Source of the DNA: Nitrosomonas sp. Nm166
GTDB taxonomy: Bacteria; Pseudomonadota; Gammaproteobacteria; Burkholderiales; Nitrosomonadaceae
DNA length: 64,000 nucleotides
Assembly (NCBI RefSeq): GCF_900112825.1
Contig: NZ_FONE01000006.1
Coordinates: 32,356-96,355 of the forward strand
Reading direction: 5' to 3'
The translations under genes and the position numbers were made by a program. The notes beneath the pieces are model-generated. The model worked only from the letters and a program-made list of their open reading frames with translations. It was not told the origin of the DNA and ran no database searches. Below are positions 30,897-40,394 of the stretch, one piece after another. Every line of letters begins with the position of its first letter. Position 1 is the first letter of the stretch.

Positions 30897-31541
30897 TCAC
30901 TTTTCGATAGCTGCAGAAAATGCATCCAGCACGGGTTGAATAGTCGCTCTCTTTAGCTTCAATGCGGCCTGGTTAATAATCAATCTTGCTGAGATCGGCA
31001 TGATCTCCTCGACGGCTTTAAGGTGATTGGCCTTTAAGGTATTACCGCTTGACACCAGATCGACGATGGCATCAGCCAATCCCACTAAGGGGGCTAATTC
31101 CATCGATCCGTACAACTTGATGAGATCGACATGAACGCCTTTGTCAGCAAAATGTTCGCTGGCAGTCTGTACATATTTGGTGGCAATGCGTAATCGTGCG
31201 CCTTGCCGCACGGCAGAATCATAATCAAAACCTTCAGGTACAGCTACCATCATCCGGCAACAAGCGATGTTGAGGTCCAATGGTTGATAAAGACCAGCGC
31301 CCCCATGTTCATGCAATACATCTTTTCCCGCAATCCCGAGATCTGCTGCACCATATTGCACATAAGTCGGCACATCCGATGCCCGTACAATAATCAGGCG
31401 AACATTGGCGCGATTGGTGGAAAGGATCAGTTTGCGTGATGATTCTGGATCATCCAGGGCAACGATCCCTGCTACTTTTAACAGAGGCGCTGTATCTTCA
31501 AAGATTCGCCCTTTTGACAGGGCGATAGTAATTTCAGTCAT
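30897..31541 (-). CDS. hisG: ATP phosphoribosyltransferase, short form
   Basis: A 214-residue short-form His[21 protein letters not shown], with [13 protein letters not shown], the PRPP-binding-type [13 protein letters not shown] and no C-terminal regulatory domain. Short forms need HisZ for activity and allostery; no hisZ is in the window. It is paired with hisD and separated from the hisCBHAFIE cluster. Confidence 0.96.
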   Translation of the reverse strand: MTEITIALSKGRIFEDTAPLLKVAGIVALDDPESSRKLILSTNRANVRLIIVRASDVPTYVQYGAADLGIAGKDVLHEHGGAGLYQPLDLNIACCRMMVAVPEGFDYDSAVRQGARLRIATKYVQTASEHFADKGVHVDLIKLYGSMELAPLVGLADAIVDLVSSGNTLKANHLKAVEEIMPISARLIINQAALKLKRATIQPVLDAFSAAIEK

Positions 31542-31552
31542 AAATCAGAGAA

Positions 31553-32194
31553 TTATTCTAGATTGGCCGCTGCGAAATCCCAATTAATCAGTTTATCCAG
31601 TATGGTGTTTACATAATCGGCGCGGCGATTCTGGTAATCCAGATAATAGGCGTGTTCCCATACATCGATGGTCAATAATGGTCGGCTATTTTTGGTCAGC
31701 GGAGAGTCGGCATTACTCGTTTTCGCGACAGCAATCTTGTCTCCATCCAGTACCAGCCATGCCCAGCCGCTGCCGAACTGTGTTACGGCCGCTTGGGCGA
31801 ACTCCTTTTTGCAAGCATCCACGCTGCCAAATGAAGCTTCAATTTTCTGCTTTAATGCAGATGATGGTTCGCCACCGCCATTGGGTTTCAAGCTGTGCCA
31901 ATAAAACATATGATTCCATACTTGGGCAGCATTATTGAAAATGCCGACTTTATCGGCTTGCCCGGCAGTTGCTTTGATAATTTGCTCCAGTGATTGGCCT
32001 GCCAGATCACTATTTGCCACCAGATTATTTAAGTTATCCACATAGGTTTTGTGGTGTTTGCCATAGTGAAAGCTGAGCGTATTGGCTGAGATAACAGGTT
32101 CCAGCGCATTATTCGCATAGGGCAGGGGCGCCAATATATATTGTGAACCCGATTGAGCAGTTTTAGAGAAGTTTTCAAGATTGCTATTGGACAT
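31553..32194 (-). CDS. sodB: Iron-type superoxide dismutase
   Basis: A 213-residue protein with metal His in [20 protein letters not shown] and [20 protein letters not shown], and the last ligands in [32 protein letters not shown] is typical of the Fe form. A ~20-residue leader precedes the usual start, with no signal peptide, so it is cytoplasmic. A strong GGAGGAAAAT site precedes the ATG. Confidence 0.95.
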   Translation of the reverse strand: MSNSNLENFSKTAQSGSQYILAPLPYANNALEPVISANTLSFHYGKHHKTYVDNLNNLVANSDLAGQSLEQIIKATAGQADKVGIFNNAAQVWNHMFYWHSLKPNGGGEPSSALKQKIEASFGSVDACKKEFAQAAVTQFGSGWAWLVLDGDKIAVAKTSNADSPLTKNSRPLLTIDVWEHAYYLDYQNRRADYVNTILDKLINWDFAAANLE

Positions 32195-32306
32195 TATTTT
32201 CCTCCTTAAAGGATTAGTTACTAATACAGATACAGATGGTAGCGTAATTCTATGCTAATAAATTGCAATAAGACTTACTAAATCAGAATAATTTAGCTGG
32301 ACAAGG

Positions 32307-32738
32307 TTACTTGATATGGTTTGTCTCGGTGGTAAACGTGATTTTATTGTATCCCGCCAGTCGGGCAGCTTCCATAATCGTGATGACGGATTGGTGCGTG
32401 GCTTTTGCATCTGCGCTGATAATAATGAATGGATCTGCCAAATTCTGGGCTGTGGATTGTAAGGCATCACGCAAATTTTCTATACTGGACGATTTAACGG
32501 GAACCTGATTGATGGTGTAGTCACCCATGGCATTGACGGTAATATCAATGCTATTAGGCTTCTCGACATTTTTATCGACTTCTTCTGTATTTGCCTGCGG
32601 CAAATTGATTTCGAGTGCAGCAAATTTTGAGTAAGTTGTGGTAATCACCAAGAATATGAGTATTACCAATAGCACATCAATCATCGGAACCAGGTTGATT
32701 TCTGGCTCGTCACTTTGTTTTCCTCGTTGAAAATTCAT
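32307..32738 (-). CDS. ExbD/TolR-type energy-transduction protein
   Basis: A 143-residue protein, MNFQRGKQSDEPEINLVPMI, with the membrane-helix aspartate in LVPMIDVLLVILIFLVITTT and a periplasmic domain ending YNKITFTTETNHIK. ExbD works with ExbB to pass proton-motive force to TonB (or TolR with TolQ). No exbB/tolQ partner is adjacent, which is unusual. Upstream is an unexplained ~390-bp region. I cannot tell TolR from ExbD by sequence alone, but the length and lone context favour ExbD. Confidence 0.88.
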   Translation of the reverse strand: MNFQRGKQSDEPEINLVPMIDVLLVILIFLVITTTYSKFAALEINLPQANTEEVDKNVEKPNSIDITVNAMGDYTINQVPVKSSSIENLRDALQSTAQNLADPFIIISADAKATHQSVITIMEAARLAGYNKITFTTETNHIK

Positions 32739-33130
32739 GAAAATACTTACCGTTCTGGTTTAGTGATAATTTAAGTTTTAAGATTTATTACATTGAAATA
32801 TAAGCTATTCAATCACTTGCTATCTCACGCAGTTAGTATAATACCAATTATATTTTTATCGAAGTGATCGAAATTAATCACACAATTATTGCATAGACTT
32901 ATAAAATAGCCAGCCGTGTTTTGATGGGTTAATTGAATATAAGGAAGTACTGAGTAATTCGCCGAGCAAGTAAAGTGCAAGGCGGATGGAGCGCAGGAAG
33001 CGAGGCATATCAAAGAGATAGACGAGCTTCTGAGCACCAACCAACGCAGCAATTTGCTTGTGCAGGCAATTAATCAGCACTTCCATAAATCTCTTCGTTA
33101 TTTCAAACTTATATAGTTAGCTGAAGTTAA
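32739..33130. other. Non-coding region with a possible dispersed element
   Basis: About 390 bp. The stretch at roughly 32935-33090 is distinctly more GC-rich than its AT-rich flanks. On the minus strand it reads as a 66-codon frame containing LHKQIAALVGAQKLVYLF and MPRFLRSIRLALYLLGELL, without a credible start context. It recalls short repetitive sequences annotated as tiny hypotheticals in related genomes, but no second copy exists in this window. Either a dispersed repeat or a decayed gene. Confidence 0.4.
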
Positions 33131-33619
33131 ATGATTAAACCATTAATTAGCGTCGTGATGGGTAGTAAAAGTGATTGGGATGTGATGCAGCATGCTGTTT
33201 CGATACTGGAAGAATTTCATATTGCTTATGAAACCCAAGTGGTTTCAGCACACCGGACGCCGGATCTAATGTTTCAATTTGCTGAAGAAGCCAGCGCACG
33301 CGGCATTCAATGCATCATTACGGGGGCGGGTGGCGCTGCGCATCTTCCTGGCATGATTGCTGCAAAAACCACGCTGCCGGTTCTGGGCGTTCCGGTGAAT
33401 TCCAGGCACCTACAAGGGCTTGATTCATTGCTGTCCATTGTTCAGATGCCTAAAGGGGTACCTGTTGCCACTTTTGCCATTGGGGAAGCCGGCGCAGCCA
33501 ATGCAGGGTTATTCGCTGTTGAACTATTGGCCGTGAATAACAGTATGTTAAGAGCGCAGCTTAGCGAATACCGGCAAAAACAGGCTGAATCTGTGATTGC
33601 CACAGAGTTGCCGAAATAA
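33131..33619 (+). CDS. purE: N5-carboxyaminoimidazole ribonucleotide mutase
   Basis: A 162-residue class I PurE with SVVMGSKSDWDVMQHAV, VSAHRTPDLMFQFAEEA, ITGAGGAAHLPGMIAAKTTL and LDSLLSIVQMPKGVPVATFA, all active-site segments. It converts N5-CAIR to CAIR in purine synthesis. Its stop codon shares a base with the purK start (TAATG). Confidence 0.97.
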   Translation: MIKPLISVVMGSKSDWDVMQHAVSILEEFHIAYETQVVSAHRTPDLMFQFAEEASARGIQCIITGAGGAAHLPGMIAAKTTLPVLGVPVNSRHLQGLDSLLSIVQMPKGVPVATFAIGEAGAANAGLFAVELLAVNNSMLRAQLSEYRQKQAESVIATELPK

Positions 33620-34758
33620 TGCGCATCATGCCCGGAGCTATGCTGGGTGTCCTTGGGGGCGGCCAACTTGGGCGCATGTTCGTTCAGGCGGCGCAGCAGA
33701 TGGGGTATTCGGTGACGGTATTGGATCCAGCCGATGACAGCCCAGCCGGGCGAGTCGCAGATGATTTTATTTGTGCGGATTATACGAATCATTTGGCGCT
33801 GGAAAAAATCAGCACTCAATGTGCAGCCATTACCACCGAATTTGAAAATATCCCCGCAGAATCACTACGCAAACTGGCCGAGTCTTGTATCGTTAGCCCA
33901 GATGCGCAGAGTGTTTCCATTGCACAAAACCGGGTACGGGAAAAACAGTTTCTGGTGAATAGCGGATTTTCCGTTGCATCGTTTGCCGTTATCGCCCAAC
34001 CGCAGGATATCGCCACCCAGGATATCACACAATTATTGCCGGGCATCCTGAAAGTCAGTCAGTTTGGCTACGATGGCAAAGGGCAGATTAAGGTTGCCAA
34101 TATCACCGAATTGCTAGCCGCGTATGAAGAATTGAACCATGCGGTTTGTGTGCTGGAAAAATTCATACCGCTCAAAAGTGAGATATCCGTGGTGGTAGCG
34201 CGTGGCATCGACGGAGAAATTAAGACTTTTCCGGTGTCCGAGAATCAACATATCAACGGCATTCTCGATATCAGCATTGTACCGGCCAGAATTTCATCGC
34301 AATTAGCACAGCAAGCCCAAGACATAGCTTGCCAGGTTACCAAGAAACTGAATTATCAGGGAGTGGTGTGCGTCGAATTTTTCGTGCTGCAAGATGATAC
34401 GCTGTTGATTAATGAGATAGCGCCGCGCCCACATAACAGCGGGCATTATTCCCTTAATGCCTGTATCACATCACAATTTGAACAGCAAGTGCGCACCCTG
34501 TGCGGTTTGCCGCTGGGAGCAACCACGCAGCACAGCGCTGCCGTGATGGTGAATCTGCTGGGCGATTTATGGCATAACGGGGAACCCGACTGGAATCAGG
34601 TTTTGCAGCATCGTTCAGCAAAATTGCACTTATACGGCAAAACCGAAGCGCGTCCAGGGCGCAAAATGGGGCACTACACCGTATTGAGCACGGATATTGC
34701 TACGGCATTGCATGATGCCATGCAAATCAAGAAAAGACTTGAACACCATACAACCTGA
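33619..34758 (+). CDS. purK: N5-carboxyaminoimidazole ribonucleotide synthase
   Basis: A 379-residue ATP-grasp protein, [20 protein letters not shown], with [15 protein letters not shown], the ATP-binding [18 protein letters not shown] and the metal-binding [17 protein letters not shown]. It makes N5-CAIR from AIR, ATP and bicarbonate for PurE. It overlaps purE and precedes purC by 5 bp, so the three genes form one operon. Confidence 0.97.
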   Translation: MRIMPGAMLGVLGGGQLGRMFVQAAQQMGYSVTVLDPADDSPAGRVADDFICADYTNHLALEKISTQCAAITTEFENIPAESLRKLAESCIVSPDAQSVSIAQNRVREKQFLVNSGFSVASFAVIAQPQDIATQDITQLLPGILKVSQFGYDGKGQIKVANITELLAAYEELNHAVCVLEKFIPLKSEISVVVARGIDGEIKTFPVSENQHINGILDISIVPARISSQLAQQAQDIACQVTKKLNYQGVVCVEFFVLQDDTLLINEIAPRPHNSGHYSLNACITSQFEQQVRTLCGLPLGATTQHSAAVMVNLLGDLWHNGEPDWNQVLQHRSAKLHLYGKTEARPGRKMGHYTVLSTDIATALHDAMQIKKRLEHHTT

Positions 34759-34763
34759 AATCC

Positions 34764-35654
34764 ATGACCCAATCATCCGCTTTATTTGAAACCAGCATCA
34801 AAAGCCTGCCATTTTTGCATCGCGGCAAGGTCAGGGACATCTACGCTGTCGGCAACGACAAGCTGCTGATCGTGCAAACCGACCGCCTGTCGGCGTTTGA
34901 CGTAATTCTACCGACTCCGGTGCCCGGCAAGGGAAAAATCCTGACTGCACTATCGCAATTCTGGTTCCAAAAACTCGCGCATATCCTGCCCAATCACTTG
35001 ACCGGCATCGCGCCGGAATCGGTCGTTGCCGAACACGAGCGTGAACAGGTGGAAGGACGTGCATTCGTCATCCGGCGCCTGAAACCGTTGCCGATTGAAG
35101 CCATTGTGCGCGGTTATGTCGTCGGATCAGGTTGGAAGGATTATCAACAAACCGGTGCGATTTGCGGGATTCAATTACCGGCTGGGCTGAAGCTGGCCGA
35201 AAAAATATCTGGCGGTGCAATTTTTACACCCTCAACCAAAGCAGCAGCAGGTGCACATGATGAAAACATCTCGTTGGTGGAAGTGGAAAACCAATTAGGA
35301 AAAGCACTGACCGAAAAAGTCAGTAAAAAAGCCATCCAGTTGTACACCGAAGCAGCAGACTACGCTCTGCAGCGCGGCATCATCATTGCCGATACCAAAT
35401 TTGAATTTGGTCTGGATAATGCCGGCGAGCTGTATCTGATCGACGAAGTGCTGACCCCGGATTCATCACGATTCTGGCCCGCCGATCAATACCAGCCCGG
35501 TCAAAATCCGCCCAGCTTCGATAAGCAATTTGTGCGCGACTGGCTGGAAAAACAGGATTGGAACAAAAAAGCCCCGGCACCGGAACTGCCGGAAGAAATA
35601 TTGCAGCAGACGATGGAAAAGTATCAGGAGGCTTTACGGTTGTTGATTTCTTAA
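34764..35654 (+). CDS. purC: SAICAR synthase
   Basis: A 296-residue protein with [49 protein letters not shown] and [19 protein letters not shown]. It is the long form found in many betaproteobacteria and yeast. It joins CAIR and aspartate. Codon use looks more GC-rich than in neighbouring genes by eye. Confidence 0.97.
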   Translation: MTQSSALFETSIKSLPFLHRGKVRDIYAVGNDKLLIVQTDRLSAFDVILPTPVPGKGKILTALSQFWFQKLAHILPNHLTGIAPESVVAEHEREQVEGRAFVIRRLKPLPIEAIVRGYVVGSGWKDYQQTGAICGIQLPAGLKLAEKISGGAIFTPSTKAAAGAHDENISLVEVENQLGKALTEKVSKKAIQLYTEAADYALQRGIIIADTKFEFGLDNAGELYLIDEVLTPDSSRFWPADQYQPGQNPPSFDKQFVRDWLEKQDWNKKAPAPELPEEILQQTMEKYQEALRLLIS

Positions 35655-35673
35655 TTCAGGAGGAAGTTTCTTA

Positions 35674-36759
35674 ATGACTATTATAGATTCAGCGCAGTCT
35701 TCATCCAGTTTTAGTTTTCCAGCAGATTCAGAAATTCGTCGAATTCTTTCGGAGCGGATTGAAAGTCATAAGCAAGGTGTTGGCATTGTTGTCGGAATTG
35801 TTGGAGTAGAAGGTCGTCATATCGTCGCGCACGGCCATTTCAGTACAGACGATCGCCGTTTCGTGGATTCCGATACGATTTTTGAAATCGGTTCTGTCAC
35901 CAAGATTTTCACGGCGCTGCTGCTTGCCGATATGATTCAGCGTGACGAAGTCAAACTTACCGATCCAGTTGCGCAATATCTCCCCGAGAAAGTCGTTGTG
36001 CCGCAACGTGATGGAAAGGTGATTACATTGGTGGATCTGGCGACGCATACGTCAGGTTTACCTCGGATGTCCGATAATTTTGCACCGGCAAATCCCGACA
36101 ATCCGTATGCTGACTATTCCGTCGAACAGCTTTATCAATTTCTTTCGGGTCATCAATTGACGCGCGATATCGGGGCGCAATGGGAATACTCTAATCTCGG
36201 TTATGGGCTCTTAGGCCATGTGCTTGCGCGGCGAGCCGGTACTGATTACGAAACCTTGGTTCGCGAACGCATCTGCGCACCGCTTGGTATGGAGAGTACG
36301 GTTATTACCCTTTCTTCTGAGATGAATGCAAGACTTGCAACTGGGCATAACGCGGCATTGGAAGCATTTCCAAACTGGGATTTGCCGACTCTTGCCGGTG
36401 CAGGTGCTTTACGTTCCACAGCAAACGATTTGCTGACTTTTCTAGAGACGGCGCTTGGCATCAGGGAAACGCCACTTGCGTCTGCCTTTACCGCGATGCA
36501 TGTCTCACGACGGTCTACTGGAATAAGCGATAATGAAATAGGGATCGGTTGGGGCATTATGAAAAGTGGTGGCAATGAACTGATCTGGCACAATGGTGGC
36601 ACGGGTGGATATTGTTCCTTTATTGGCTTCCTGCCAAAGATGAATGTAGGCGTTGTTGCGCTTTCAAATGCGTCCACCGACGTTGGTGTTGACGACATTG
36701 CGCAGCACCTGTTCAATCCCGAAATGCCCCTTGCTTTCCCAAGCATTTCAATACAGTGA
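35674..36759 (+). CDS. Serine hydrolase of the class C beta-lactamase/esterase fold
   Basis: A 361-residue protein with the three fold motifs: Ser74-Val-Thr-Lys77 (EIGSVTKIFTALLLADM), Tyr172-Ser-Asn174 (WEYSNLGYGLLG) and His306-Asn-Gly (WHNGGTGGY). There is no signal peptide, so it is probably cytoplasmic and more likely an esterase or peptidase than a periplasmic beta-lactamase. A perfect AGGAGGAAG site lies before the ATG, 19 bp after purC, so it may be read from the purine operon, though it has no clear link to purine synthesis. Confidence 0.87.
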   Translation: MTIIDSAQSSSSFSFPADSEIRRILSERIESHKQGVGIVVGIVGVEGRHIVAHGHFSTDDRRFVDSDTIFEIGSVTKIFTALLLADMIQRDEVKLTDPVAQYLPEKVVVPQRDGKVITLVDLATHTSGLPRMSDNFAPANPDNPYADYSVEQLYQFLSGHQLTRDIGAQWEYSNLGYGLLGHVLARRAGTDYETLVRERICAPLGMESTVITLSSEMNARLATGHNAALEAFPNWDLPTLAGAGALRSTANDLLTFLETALGIRETPLASAFTAMHVSRRSTGISDNEIGIGWGIMKSGGNELIWHNGGTGGYCSFIGFLPKMNVGVVALSNASTDVGVDDIAQHLFNPEMPLAFPSISIQ

Positions 36760-36834
36760 GGGGAAGCACGCTGGTTGGGATAACGAGAGGAATCCCAACA
36801 TTGCACCACCGCATTAATTGTTACGGTTTACCGA

Positions 36835-37632
36835 TTAGAATAAACTCATCAGCATCCTGATACCCAACCCATACAGCAGCACAACAAAAGTCGTTCTTAG
36901 AATGGCAGTTTTGGTGGAATGCGTGAGTTTCGCGCCGAGCGGGGCTGTCAGCATGCTGGCTGCTACCAGCCAAATCAGCGCCGGTAAATAGACATAACCC
37001 AAGCTGTAGTCAGGGAGTGTCTCTGATTGCAGATAGCCATTAGCGACATAACCAGCGGTGCCCGTCAGTGCAATGGGAAATCCAATGGCTGCGGCGGTGC
37101 CGATGGCATGTTGCAGTTTAACATTGCACAGCGTCAGAAACGGCACTGACAACAATCCGCCACCGATGGCAACCAGGCTGGATAATGCGCCGATAACGTT
37201 ACCGGCGAGAAACATGCCGATTTTTCCGGGAAGCTGGAAAATGGGATTGGGACGAAATTGCAGCAGCATTTGTGTGGCGGCGTAAAAGATGAAAATGACA
37301 AAAATGACGCTTAGGAGTTGTCCTGTCATTGAGTTTACCAAAGCGGCTCCACCGAAAGTACCAAGAAAAATGCCCGGCGTTATATTTTTCACAATCTGCC
37401 AATCTACCGCGCCGTGCTGATGGTGTGTGCGCAAGCTGGCAATTGATGTGAAAATGATGGTGGCCATGGTGGTGCCGAGCGCCATGTGGATAATGCGGTC
37501 GGCGGGAAAGTTCTGGGCTGTGAAAAGGGTGATCAGCACGGGTACGATAATGAGTCCGCCGCCGATGCCGAGTAAACCGGCGAAGAAGCCTACAAAAGCT
37601 CCAGTCAGCAGGTAAATCAGCCACCATTCCAT
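36835..37632 (-). CDS. TSUP (TauE/SafE) family membrane transporter
   Basis: A 265-residue protein, almost entirely hydrophobic segments, with GFFAGLLGIGGGLIIVPVL near the N-terminus and the repeat counterpart GALSSLVAIGGGLLSVPFL in the middle, the paired TSUP glycine motifs. Family members export sulfite or sulfonates, but many have unknown substrates. It converges with the serine hydrolase, which is on the plus strand. Confidence 0.9.
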   Translation of the reverse strand: MEWWLIYLLTGAFVGFFAGLLGIGGGLIIVPVLITLFTAQNFPADRIIHMALGTTMATIIFTSIASLRTHHQHGAVDWQIVKNITPGIFLGTFGGAALVNSMTGQLLSVIFVIFIFYAATQMLLQFRPNPIFQLPGKIGMFLAGNVIGALSSLVAIGGGLLSVPFLTLCNVKLQHAIGTAAAIGFPIALTGTAGYVANGYLQSETLPDYSLGYVYLPALIWLVAASMLTAPLGAKLTHSTKTAILRTTFVVLLYGLGIRMLMSLF

Positions 37633-37664
37633 GATTCAGGCTTGATGAAAGGGATCAGGTTGCA

Positions 37665-38120
37665 TTACAGAATGTTCAAAATGAATTGCCATTCTGCCGG
37701 GTCAATCGGTGTGATCGACAAGCGATTACCCGTTTGCAGCACCCGCATTCTGTGCAGTTCTGGATATTGTCTTAATTCTTTAATGGGAACTAAACGAGTT
37801 CTTTTCATCAGGGTGATTTCAACATTAAACCAGCGTGGGTTGCTTTGTGTCGCTTTGAGATCAAAATACTTACTGTCTGGCTTGAATTGCGTGGCATCCG
37901 GATAAGCTGGTTTGCTGATGGTTGCAATTCCTACTATGCCAGGATCTTTACAGCAAGAATGATAGAAAAAAGTCTGATCGCCAATACTCATCTGGTTGCG
38001 CATAAAATTGCGAGACTGATAATTACGTACACCTTCCCATGCCACGGTTTGATTAGGTAGTGCGGCAAAATCATCGATGCTGAATTCAGAAGGCTCTGAT
38101 TTCATTAACCAATAACGCAT
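37665..38120 (-). CDS. EVE-domain protein (YTH-like fold)
   Basis: A 151-residue single EVE domain: MRYWLMKSEPSEFSIDDFAA, VAWEGVRNYQSRNFMRNQMS, GDQTFFYHSCCKDPGIVGIA and the C-terminal LSITPIDPAEWQFIL. EVE domains bind modified bases; the eukaryotic homologue is thymocyte nuclear protein 1. Some bacterial EVE proteins are linked to restriction of modified DNA, but this housekeeping-like stand-alone form has no defence neighbours. Confidence 0.92.
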   Translation of the reverse strand: MRYWLMKSEPSEFSIDDFAALPNQTVAWEGVRNYQSRNFMRNQMSIGDQTFFYHSCCKDPGIVGIATISKPAYPDATQFKPDSKYFDLKATQSNPRWFNVEITLMKRTRLVPIKELRQYPELHRMRVLQTGNRLSITPIDPAEWQFILNIL

Positions 38121-38271
38121 TTTCCTAATAGATTATAATGTAATAATTCAATTCCAAGTTGCTAATTTCATTTAAGTTCTTCAATGAATTTTGTGATAAA
38201 AAATATGCTTTTTCTAGTCGCCTTCTGTAATATGCCAAATTCTTAATTTGCTCATTCTAACTAATTTAACA

Positions 38272-38937
38272 ATGAATAATCATTCACTTTCTGAAATTGC
38301 TGTAGATACTTGGGTGCAAGGTGGTCCTATTACGTTAAGCGATCTGGTTGGCTCTGTGGTGTTAATCGAAGTTTTTCAAGTTAATTGTCCGGGTTGTTTT
38401 ATTTATTCGTTACCTAAAGCGATTGATTTGCATAATAAGTATCGGGATCAGGGGCTGGTTGTCATCGGTTTGGCCACAGCATTTGAAGATTATGATAAAA
38501 ATACGCTTGAGAATTTACAGAAACTCGTTATGACTGGGGAAGTAGTCGGTCAGACGTTTAAGGCACTCAATCAGTATAGTTTATTATCCGAAGGCAAACT
38601 GCGATGGGAAATACCTTTTGCGGTTGGAATGGATCGGGTGGTGGCAGAAACTGAACCTGTTACCGATGAGCGAGTTTTACGCTATGCGCGTGAATTTCTT
38701 CCTGAGTTTGAGAAATTCAGTGATCAGCAAAAGATGTCTATGCTTCAGCAAGTAAAGCATTATATGGAGCAAAAATCTATGAAAGCTGAAACTTTTGAGC
38801 GTTTTGCTTTGCAAGGAACGCCATCGTGTATTCTGTTTGATCGTAAAGGAGAGTTAAAAGATGTTTCATTTGGTCAAATAGATTACAAACCGGCAATGGT
38901 TGAGCATTTCTTGGCAGAAAAAAGATTTATTTTATGA
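38272..38937 (+). CDS. Thioredoxin-fold protein with a CPGC active site
   Basis: A 221-residue protein from the ATG at 38272 (an upstream TTG would add 8 residues). The redox motif is VNCPGCFIYSLPKAI (Cys39, Cys42) after LIEVFQ, in the TlpA/AhpC-TSA arrangement. The later FALQGTPSCILFDRKGELKD carries the cis-Pro region. It has no signal peptide, so unlike typical TlpA/ResA it is probably cytoplasmic. A ~90-residue insertion between the active site and the cis-Pro distinguishes it from ordinary thioredoxins. Partner unknown. Confidence 0.82.
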   Translation: MNNHSLSEIAVDTWVQGGPITLSDLVGSVVLIEVFQVNCPGCFIYSLPKAIDLHNKYRDQGLVVIGLATAFEDYDKNTLENLQKLVMTGEVVGQTFKALNQYSLLSEGKLRWEIPFAVGMDRVVAETEPVTDERVLRYAREFLPEFEKFSDQQKMSMLQQVKHYMEQKSMKAETFERFALQGTPSCILFDRKGELKDVSFGQIDYKPAMVEHFLAEKRFIL

Positions 38938-38961
38938 TTCTGCTTGGAAGTAAGCAGAATC
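38936..38961. terminator. Perfect hairpin between convergent genes
   Basis: GATTCTGCTT (38936-38945) pairs with AAGCAGAATC (38952-38961) around a 6-nt loop. It overlaps the stop codon of the thioredoxin-fold gene and faces the end of the HAD gene. It lacks a strong U run on either side, so it may be a weak bidirectional terminator or an RNA 3'-end stabiliser. Confidence 0.55.
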
Positions 38962-38967
38962 AACTAT

Positions 38968-39627
38968 CTAGGGGTTAAGGAATAGTTTTGAGGCCAAAGC
39001 ATTCTCAAGCCAGATTTCAAAAGCTTGGTGATTATTCAAATCATATTGCCAGCACTGAAAACCTAGTTCTTTGGCCGATGCGATATTTTGTGGCAGGTCA
39101 TCAATGTAAATGGTTGATGCTGGTTCAAGCTGATAAGTATTGATGGCGTATTGATAGATAGCGAATTCTGGTTTCAGAAAACCTACTTCGAATGACAACA
39201 CTTTATGCTCAAAATAAGAAAATTCAGGGTAGGCTGTGAATATCCAGGGATAATGGATGGCATTGATATTCGAAATCAGCATCAATGAATGATTTTGACT
39301 GGCGAGTTGACGTACACAGCGCCACATCGGTTTATTTACCATAAAAATTTGCTGCCAGGCTAGATAAAATTGTTCCGGTGTGGCGTTGCTTTCAAAGATC
39401 TCCAGCGCCCACCTGGCATAATTTTCTGGATCAATTGCTCCGGTTTCTAACACGTCTTTTTGTGCAAGCACTTGCTGGATGCGTTCTTTGGGATTACTTA
39501 TTCTATGGGGTATTAATCTTGCAAGGGATGATTCAAAATCAAAATCGAGTAAAACGCGACCAATATCAAACAAAAATGTTTTTGGAGAAGAGGATAGTAG
39601 TGCTATTTGATCACTGAGTTGCATCAT
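38968..39627 (-). CDS. HAD-superfamily hydrolase (subfamily IA, YihX-like)
   Basis: About 219 residues from the tandem ATGs at 39627/39624. Motif I is FLFDIGRVLLDFD (the second Asp of DxD replaced by Gly, as in YihX-like members); SNINAIHY is motif II, GFLKPEFAIYQ carries the Lys, and YIDDLPQNIASAKELGFQCW is motif IV. Likely a sugar-phosphate phosphatase. A longer frame begins at 39687, but its first codons are the terminator hairpin and U-run of the upstream small RNA, so I reject that start. Confidence 0.87.
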   Translation of the reverse strand: MMQLSDQIALLSSSPKTFLFDIGRVLLDFDFESSLARLIPHRISNPKERIQQVLAQKDVLETGAIDPENYARWALEIFESNATPEQFYLAWQQIFMVNKPMWRCVRQLASQNHSLMLISNINAIHYPWIFTAYPEFSYFEHKVLSFEVGFLKPEFAIYQYAINTYQLEPASTIYIDDLPQNIASAKELGFQCWQYDLNNHQAFEIWLENALASKLFLNP

Positions 39628-39661
39628 GAATTGATCGTAATATTTGCTAGAGAACAGTAAG

Positions 39662-39697
39662 TAAAAAAGGACAAGAAATGTAAACATCTCTTGTCCC
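39662..39697 (-). terminator. Terminator downstream of the 6S RNA
   Basis: On the minus strand GGACAAGA (39696-39689) pairs with TCTTGTCC (39676-39669) and is followed directly by TTTTTT. The inner bases ATGT/ACAT extend the stem. It sits just after the 3' end of the predicted 6S RNA and explains the hydrophobic-looking codons upstream of the HAD gene. Confidence 0.85.
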
Positions 39698-39699
39698 GT

Positions 39700-39885
39700 A
39701 TAAGCTCCCCACCTGTGCCGTCAGACTATCATCTTGAACCATAAGGTCCAAGGCGGTTGTTTCATGGATACATCAGGCACATCCAATATAGGTGCGCACA
39801 ACAGCATCACTAAAATCCACAACCATTCTTTATGAATTGGTTCAAAGAATATAAGTCTTAACAAACACCGCAGGGATTAACCTTA
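39700..39885 (-). ncRNA. ssrS: 6S RNA
   Basis: The minus strand starts CCCTGCGGTGTTTGTTAAGA and ends GACGGCACAGGTGGGG, ends that pair as the closing stem of 6S RNA. The 3' half has GCCTTGGACCTTATGGTTCA, the counterpart of the conserved CCTTGAACC..GGTTCAAGG hairpin. The length of ~185 nt, the position directly downstream of zapA on the same strand and the following terminator all match 6S loci. It mimics an open promoter and sequesters sigma-70 RNA polymerase in slow growth. The ends are estimates. Confidence 0.88.
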
Positions 39886-39898
39886 TTCCTAAAAAATT

Positions 39899-40198
39899 CT
39901 AATTTTCTTTCCTCATCATTACTTCATCAACTTTCTTCTTTAGAGATACAATTCTACGCTTAAATTCATCCATGTCAAAGACCGTTCCATTACGCAGCAT
40001 GAGTAATTCATGTGTAATGCTTAAAGCTGCAATAATAGCAATACGATCTGAATCGATAACTTTCCCTTCAGCTCTAACTTCCTGAATTTTCTTGTTCAAG
40101 TAGGCTGCCGCAAGCTGGATTTCTTCCTGCTCTTCATCAGGGCAGGTAATACAAAATTCCCGGCCCATGATATTGATATTCAGTGTCTTGTTACTCAT
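39899..40198 (-). CDS. zapA: Cell division protein ZapA
   Basis: A 99-residue protein, MSNKTLNINIMGREFCITCP, with QLAAAYLNKKIQEVRAEGKV, ALSITHELLMLR and a C-terminal coiled coil. It cross-links FtsZ filaments at the division ring. Its start overlaps the end of the upstream zapB-like gene by 8 nt. The 6S RNA gene follows. Confidence 0.95.
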   Translation of the reverse strand: MSNKTLNINIMGREFCITCPDEEQEEIQLAAAYLNKKIQEVRAEGKVIDSDRIAIIAALSITHELLMLRNGTVFDMDEFKRRIVSLKKKVDEVMMRKEN

Positions 40199-40394
40199 TA
40201 TTCGGCATATTTAATAAGAGCGTTTCAAGGCGACCAGCGGCAACTTGTATTTTCTCGTTGAGTTTTGCATTCTGAGCATGTGTGTCTGCGAGTTCTTTAC
40301 GTAATTTGTTATTCTCCACGAGAATATCCTGATATAACCGCAAAAGGAGAAAAACTTTTTCTTCAAGAGATTTTAGTTCTGTTTCCATGGGCAC
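40191..40394 (-). CDS. ZapB-like/TIGR02449-type small coiled-coil protein
   Basis: A 67-residue protein, MPMETELKSLEEKVFLLLRL, continuing as one heptad-rich helix (LVENNKLRKELADTHAQNAK). The position directly before zapA and the coiled-coil form match the small proteins annotated as ZapB-like or TIGR02449. A divisome role is inferred from context. Confidence 0.82.
   Translation of the reverse strand: MPMETELKSLEEKVFLLLRLYQDILVENNKLRKELADTHAQNAKLNEKIQVAAGRLETLLLNMPNNE

Noticed and set aside
39628..39687. Upstream start of the HAD gene giving a hydrophobic N-terminus
   Set aside because: These codons are the terminator hairpin and T-run of the 6S RNA transcript read as protein.
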